Source of the DNA: Bacteroidales bacterium
Lineage (GTDB): Bacteria > Bacteroidota > Bacteroidia > Bacteroidales > UBA932
NCBI GenBank assembly: GCA_017471085.1
Contig: JAFUWW010000057.1
Coordinates: forward strand, 1 to 22,383
DNA length: 22,383 nucleotides
Direction: 5' to 3'
In this document: positions 19,461-22,383 of the stretch, piece after piece
Position numbering within the stretch: the first letter of the stretch is position 1
Layout of the letters: every line of letters begins with the position of its first letter
The notes under the pieces: generated by a model
Database searches by the model: none
What the model saw: the letters and a program-made list of their open reading frames with translations, nothing else
Told to the model about the DNA's origin: nothing
Translations under genes and position numbers: made by a program

Positions 19461-21914
19461 CTACAAGTATTTGCCGGTGATACTGTTACGGTCCGAGGCC
19501 ACCTCTGCCGGGGCGCCGGTAGCGACAATCCGTCCTCCCTGGACGCCGCCGCCGGGGCCCATGTCCACTAGGTAGTCGGCTTGGCGGATCACATCCAGGT
19601 CATGCTCGATGACAATGACCGTGGCGCCGTTGTCTATCAGGTGGCGGAACACCCGCATAAGCGTTTGGACGTCAAGCGGATGCAGGCCGATGGTAGGCTC
19701 GTCGAACACGAACACCGAATCCCCCTGCCCGCGGCCCATCTCGCTGGCCAGTTTGAGGCGCTGGGCCTCGCCGCCGGAGAGGCTGGGCGTGGCTTCCCCC
19801 AGCGTCAGGTACCCCAGGCCCAGGTCGTGCAGTACCTGCAGACGGCTTCTCACAAGGGAGAGGTCCGAGCAGGCCTCCAGGGCCTCGTCCACGCTCATTT
19901 CCATCAGCTGCGGCAGCGTGTGGCCGCCTTTCCGGTGAATTTCCCAGGCCGCGCGCGCATAACGGGAGCCGTGGCAGTCCGGGCACGGGATGTCCACATC
20001 CGGGAGGAACTGGACATCCAGGCTGATGGAGCCCGTTCCGTCGCAGGTAGGACAGCGCAGTTTCCCGGTATTGTAGGAAAAGTCCCCCGCCTTCCAGCCG
20101 CCGGCTTTGGCCTCGTCGGTCTTGGCGAAAACCTTCCTGAGCTCGTCGTGGATGTTGGCATAGGTGGCCACGGTGGAGCGCACGTTGATGCCGATGGGCG
20201 TAGCGTCGATGAGCTTCACCTGGCGGATGCCATCGGCCTGGATATCAAGTACATGCATGGGCAGTTTGCCACCGTCAATGTGCGCCTTGAGGCCGGGGAT
20301 CAGGCTCTCCAGGACCAGGGTGGTCTTGCCGGAGCCGGATACGCCCGTGACAACGGAGAGGCGCCCTTTCGGGAACGTGACCTCCAGCGGTTTCACGGTG
20401 TGGATGGCGCCGGTGGTCATCCGGATGCGCCCGAGATTAAAGAGGTCTTCCCTTCGCGGAGCCGGTTTCAGCCCGCTTTTCAGGAACGGGCCGATCCGGG
20501 AGGCGGGGTTGGCCTCCAGCTCCCCTACCGTGCCCTGCGCGATCACCGTCCCGCCCTTGGCGCCGGCCTCCGGGCCCAGTTCGATGATCCAGTCGGCATG
20601 CCCCAGGACATCCGTGTCGTGGTCTACGAGGACAACCGTATTGCCGTCCGCCACCAAGTCGTCCATCACGCCCGTGAGGCCTTCCAGATTGGAAGGATGC
20701 AGGCCGATGGAAGGCTCGTCCAGCACGTACAGCACGCCGGTAGTGCGGTTGCGCACCGCACGGGCCAGCTGCACCCGCTGCCGCTCCCCGGTGGAAAGGG
20801 TGGCCGCCGCCCGGTCCAGCGACAGGTAGGAAAGCCCCAGGTCCACCAGGCGGCGGGCGGTGTCCTGGAAAGATTCGCAGATGCGCTCCGCCATGGGCCG
20901 CATGGGCTCCGGGAGCGATGCCGGCACGCCTTTCACCCACTCGATGAGCTCCGAGAGGGTCATCTTGCAGGCATCGGCCAGGTTAATTCCGCGCAGAAGG
21001 GGCGCCCGGGCGGCTTCCGAAAGGCGCGTACCGCCGCATTCGGGGCACACGTCCTCTTTCAGGAACTTCTCTACGCGCTTCATGCCGGCCTCGTCCTTTA
21101 CCTTGGAAAGGGCGTTCTGGACGCTGTACACGGCGCTGTAGTAGGTGAAATCCATCTCGGCAAAGCCGTTGGTTTTCTCGTTCTTGTAGATGATGTGGCG
21201 TTGTTCGGCCGGGCCGTGATACACGATGTTCTTTTCCTCGGGGGTGAGGTCCTTGAACGGGATGTCCGTGCGTACGCCCATCTCGCGGGCGATGTCTTTC
21301 ATCAGCGACCACATCAGCGAGCCCCAGGGCGCAACGGCCCCCTCGTCGATGGTGAGGCTGTCGTCCGGGACCAGGGTAGATTCGTCCACGGTGCGCACGA
21401 TGCCCGTGCCGCCGCAGCATCGGCAGGCGCCTTCGCTGTTGAAGGCCAGCTGCTCTGCGCCGGGGGCATATACGCGCTCCCCGCAGACGGGGCAGTAGAT
21501 GGGCTGCTCGGCCGCCACGTCCAGCGTGGGTTCCAGGTAATGCCCGTTGGGACAGCGGTGGTTGGCAAGGCGGGAGAACATGAGCCTGAGGCTGTTCAGG
21601 AGCTCCGACATGGTGCCGAAGGTGCTGCGGATGCCCGGAACGCCCGGGCGCTGGTGCAGGGCCAGTGCGGCGGGGACGTAGCGGACGTCGTCGGCCATGG
21701 CGCGCGATGCCTGCGTCATCCGGCGGCGGGTGTAGGTGGAAAGGGATTCCAGGTAACGGCGGGAGCCCTCGGCATACAGCACGCCCAGGGCGAGGGACGA
21801 TTTCCCGGAACCGGAAACCCCTGCAATCCCCACAATTTTCCCAAGCGGGATGTCAACGTCAATATTCTTTAGGTTGTGCGCCTTTGCGCCACGGATTTCT
21901 ATCTTGTCCGGCAT
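19461..21914 (-). CDS. UvrA-like ABC ATPase without the UvrB-binding domain (UvrA2 type)
   Basis: The 817-residue protein has the two-ATPase layout of excinuclease subunit A. Walker A motifs are GVSGSGKSS (32-40) and GVSGSGKTT in the second half. Signatures are [13 protein letters not shown] and [15 protein letters not shown], with Walker B segments [10 protein letters not shown] and [10 protein letters not shown]. Zinc-binding sets are [27 protein letters not shown], and [17 protein letters not shown]. Normal UvrA has about 940 residues; here the stretch after the first CPNGH is short, so the UvrB-binding domain is absent. Such UvrA2 proteins (for example DrrC in Streptomyces) are linked to tolerance of DNA-binding drugs; that role here is inference. 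It leads a minus-strand set with the EamA exporter and Nudix-HD genes. The ATG at 21914 gives the standard N-terminus. Confidence 0.92.
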   Translation of the reverse strand: MPDKIEIRGAKAHNLKNIDVDIPLGKIVGIAGVSGSGKSSLALGVLYAEGSRRYLESLSTYTRRRMTQASRAMADDVRYVPAALALHQRPGVPGIRSTFGTMSELLNSLRLMFSRLANHRCPNGHYLEPTLDVAAEQPIYCPVCGERVYAPGAEQLAFNSEGACRCCGGTGIVRTVDESTLVPDDSLTIDEGAVAPWGSLMWSLMKDIAREMGVRTDIPFKDLTPEEKNIVYHGPAEQRHIIYKNEKTNGFAEMDFTYYSAVYSVQNALSKVKDEAGMKRVEKFLKEDVCPECGGTRLSEAARAPLLRGINLADACKMTLSELIEWVKGVPASLPEPMRPMAERICESFQDTARRLVDLGLSYLSLDRAAATLSTGERQRVQLARAVRNRTTGVLYVLDEPSIGLHPSNLEGLTGVMDDLVADGNTVVLVDHDTDVLGHADWIIELGPEAGAKGGTVIAQGTVGELEANPASRIGPFLKSGLKPAPRREDLFNLGRIRMTTGAIHTVKPLEVTFPKGRLSVVTGVSGSGKTTLVLESLIPGLKAHIDGGKLPMHVLDIQADGIRQVKLIDATPIGINVRSTVATYANIHDELRKVFAKTDEAKAGGWKAGDFSYNTGKLRCPTCDGTGSISLDVQFLPDVDIPCPDCHGSRYARAAWEIHRKGGHTLPQLMEMSVDEALEACSDLSLVRSRLQVLHDLGLGYLTLGEATPSLSGGEAQRLKLASEMGRGQGDSVFVFDEPTIGLHPLDVQTLMRVFRHLIDNGATVIVIEHDLDVIRQADYLVDMGPGGGVQGGRIVATGAPAEVASDRNSITGKYL

Positions 21915-21939
21915 GCTTCGACTTCTTCTGAAAAACGCG

Positions 21940-21947
21940 CAAAGATA
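21940..21947 (-). promoter_or_regulatory. Proximal -7 box of uvrA2
   Basis: TATCTTTG on the minus strand (21947 to 21940) matches TAnnTTTG and would give a leader of about 20 nt. No -33 box is seen. Confidence 0.45.
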
Positions 21948-22033
21948 CGCAAAAACCTTCGGATATTCTCCTCCGCCACCGTCTTTTTAGTGGGAAGGTA
22001 GCTTCCATTGTAAGGCGTTGATTATTCATGCTG

Positions 22034-22065
22034 CAAAAGTACGATGCGAATGGCATCCACTCCAA
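22034..22065 (-). promoter_or_regulatory. Distal promoter of uvrA2
   Basis: TTG (22065 to 22063), a 21-bp spacer and TACTTTTG (22041 to 22034) on the minus strand match the consensus. The leader to uvrA2 would be about 115 nt and contains a 56-codon frame starting almost at the predicted transcription start, probably not a gene. Confidence 0.55.
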
Positions 22066-22167
22066 GTTTTGGCAAGGCTTGCCAGGATTTGGGAATCTTG
22101 AGGATTTGTATATGGGACATCGGCCACACGAAAACCACCCTACCGCTGCTACTGGTCCAAACACAAT

Positions 22168-22209
22168 GCAGGGTAGCATCAAAAAAGCCCGTTTTTGACG
22201 CTACCCTGC
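22168..22209 (-). terminator. 42-nt palindrome, probable terminator of the gene at the right edge
   Basis: GCAGGGTAGC pairs with GCTACCCTGC, and after one mismatch TCAAAAA pairs with TTTTTGA around a 6-nt loop, giving 17 paired positions. It lies 34 bp after the stop of the minus-strand frame at the right edge. It has no external T-tract, so it could also be a mobile-element end or an RNA structure. Confidence 0.5.
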
Positions 22210-22242
22210 CAGTTCCGTGGCCCCCCTAGTTACACCGAGTGG

Positions 22243-22383
22243 CTAATTATGTGCCGGCACTATCTCAAAGTACGCCTTCCTGTCAAAGTCAAGATGTTCA
22301 TTCTGAAATACGTATCCCAGTTGGTTACATAGCAGAATTGTCCCGCCAATTTTACTGCCAGATCCGCCGGCAAAATGCGTGTG
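22243..22383 (-). CDS. C-terminal 46 residues of an unrecognised protein (cut by the window edge)
   Basis: The minus strand is open from the window edge to a TAG at 22243. It reads HTHFAGGSGSKIGG, then TILLCNQLGYVFQNEHLD and FDRKAYFEIVPAHN. The balanced composition and the palindrome after the stop suggest the end of a real gene. I do not recognise the family and too little is visible to say more. Confidence 0.45.
   Translation of the reverse strand, partial: HTHFAGGSGSKIGGTILLCNQLGYVFQNEHLDFDRKAYFEIVPAHN

Noticed and set aside
19581..21872. Long plus-strand frame (763 codons) opposite uvrA2
   Set aside because: It is the antisense shadow of a GC-rich gene; the minus strand encodes a complete UvrA-type ATPase.
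21859..22029. 56-codon minus-strand frame (MNNQRLTMEATFPLK...) ahead of uvrA2
   Set aside because: It starts almost at the predicted transcription start, overlaps the uvrA2 start in another frame and resembles nothing known. A leader peptide cannot be excluded.

Overview
The window looks like chromosomal DNA of a GC-rich member of the Bacteroidetes, probably order Bacteroidales (inference). The main sign is the promoter grammar. Sequences matching the Bacteroidetes -7 box TAnnTTTG, several with a TTG/TTTG box 18-21 bp upstream, lie before rpsA, corA, tRNA-Thr, the flavoprotein, queD, the HAD fusion gene, the alcohol dehydrogenase, the epimerase and uvrA2. Starts lack Shine-Dalgarno sequences and are often preceded by A-rich DNA. 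The gene families (short FKBP, BadF-type kinase, PnuC, DUF6935-like secreted protein, Fic remnant) fit a gut-type Bacteroidales. No genus can be named from the sequence alone.

Left part (1-6.5 kb): the 5' end of rpsA (minus) diverges from a CorA-type metal channel (plus). corA converges on a tightly packed six-gene minus-strand operon: FKBP isomerase, PnuC transporter, BadF-family kinase, recR, stand-alone GltD-like oxidoreductase, queC. Gaps or overlaps in it are 1 to 12 bp. Two copies of a 51-nt palindromic element fill the corA/queC convergence.

Middle (6.6-12 kb): a HI0933/BaiN-type flavoprotein (minus) diverges from tRNA-Thr(CGU) and its terminator. About 1.2 kb without a convincing gene follows, holding a 52-bp tandem array (about 3.7 copies) and a 63-bp tandem array (8 copies, exact period), each 63-bp unit bounded by an 8-bp inverted repeat. 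Then comes a minus-strand operon queD-queE-prsW-DUF6935-like gene, with start/stop overlaps at the first two junctions. With queC this gives three steps of the 7-deazaguanine (preQ0/queuosine) pathway, split over two loci.

Right part (12-22.4 kb): a plus-strand run contains a phosphoglycolate-phosphatase-like HAD domain fused to a ProXp-ala/YbaK tRNA-editing domain, a uracil-DNA-glycosylase-family protein, an iron alcohol dehydrogenase and an AlkD-like DNA glycosylase. Both repair proteins carry GC-rich in-frame insertions that look like small palindromic elements. A minus-strand LacX-type epimerase follows. Next is a decayed 0.8-kb region with a Fic remnant broken by a stop codon and an orphan promoter with repeated TATTAGT/ACTAATA boxes. 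Then comes a minus-strand locus uvrA2 - EamA exporter - Nudix/HD protein. The EamA gene is frameshifted, and the Nudix domain lacks its N-terminal third at the point where EamA ends, which suggests a deletion. The right edge has the C-terminal end of an unrecognised protein followed by a 42-nt palindrome.

No complete mobile element, CRISPR array or obvious new multi-gene system is visible. The most unusual items are the 63-bp array, the HAD-ProXp-ala fusion, the palindromic insertions inside repair genes, and the uvrA2/EamA/Nudix-HD locus.
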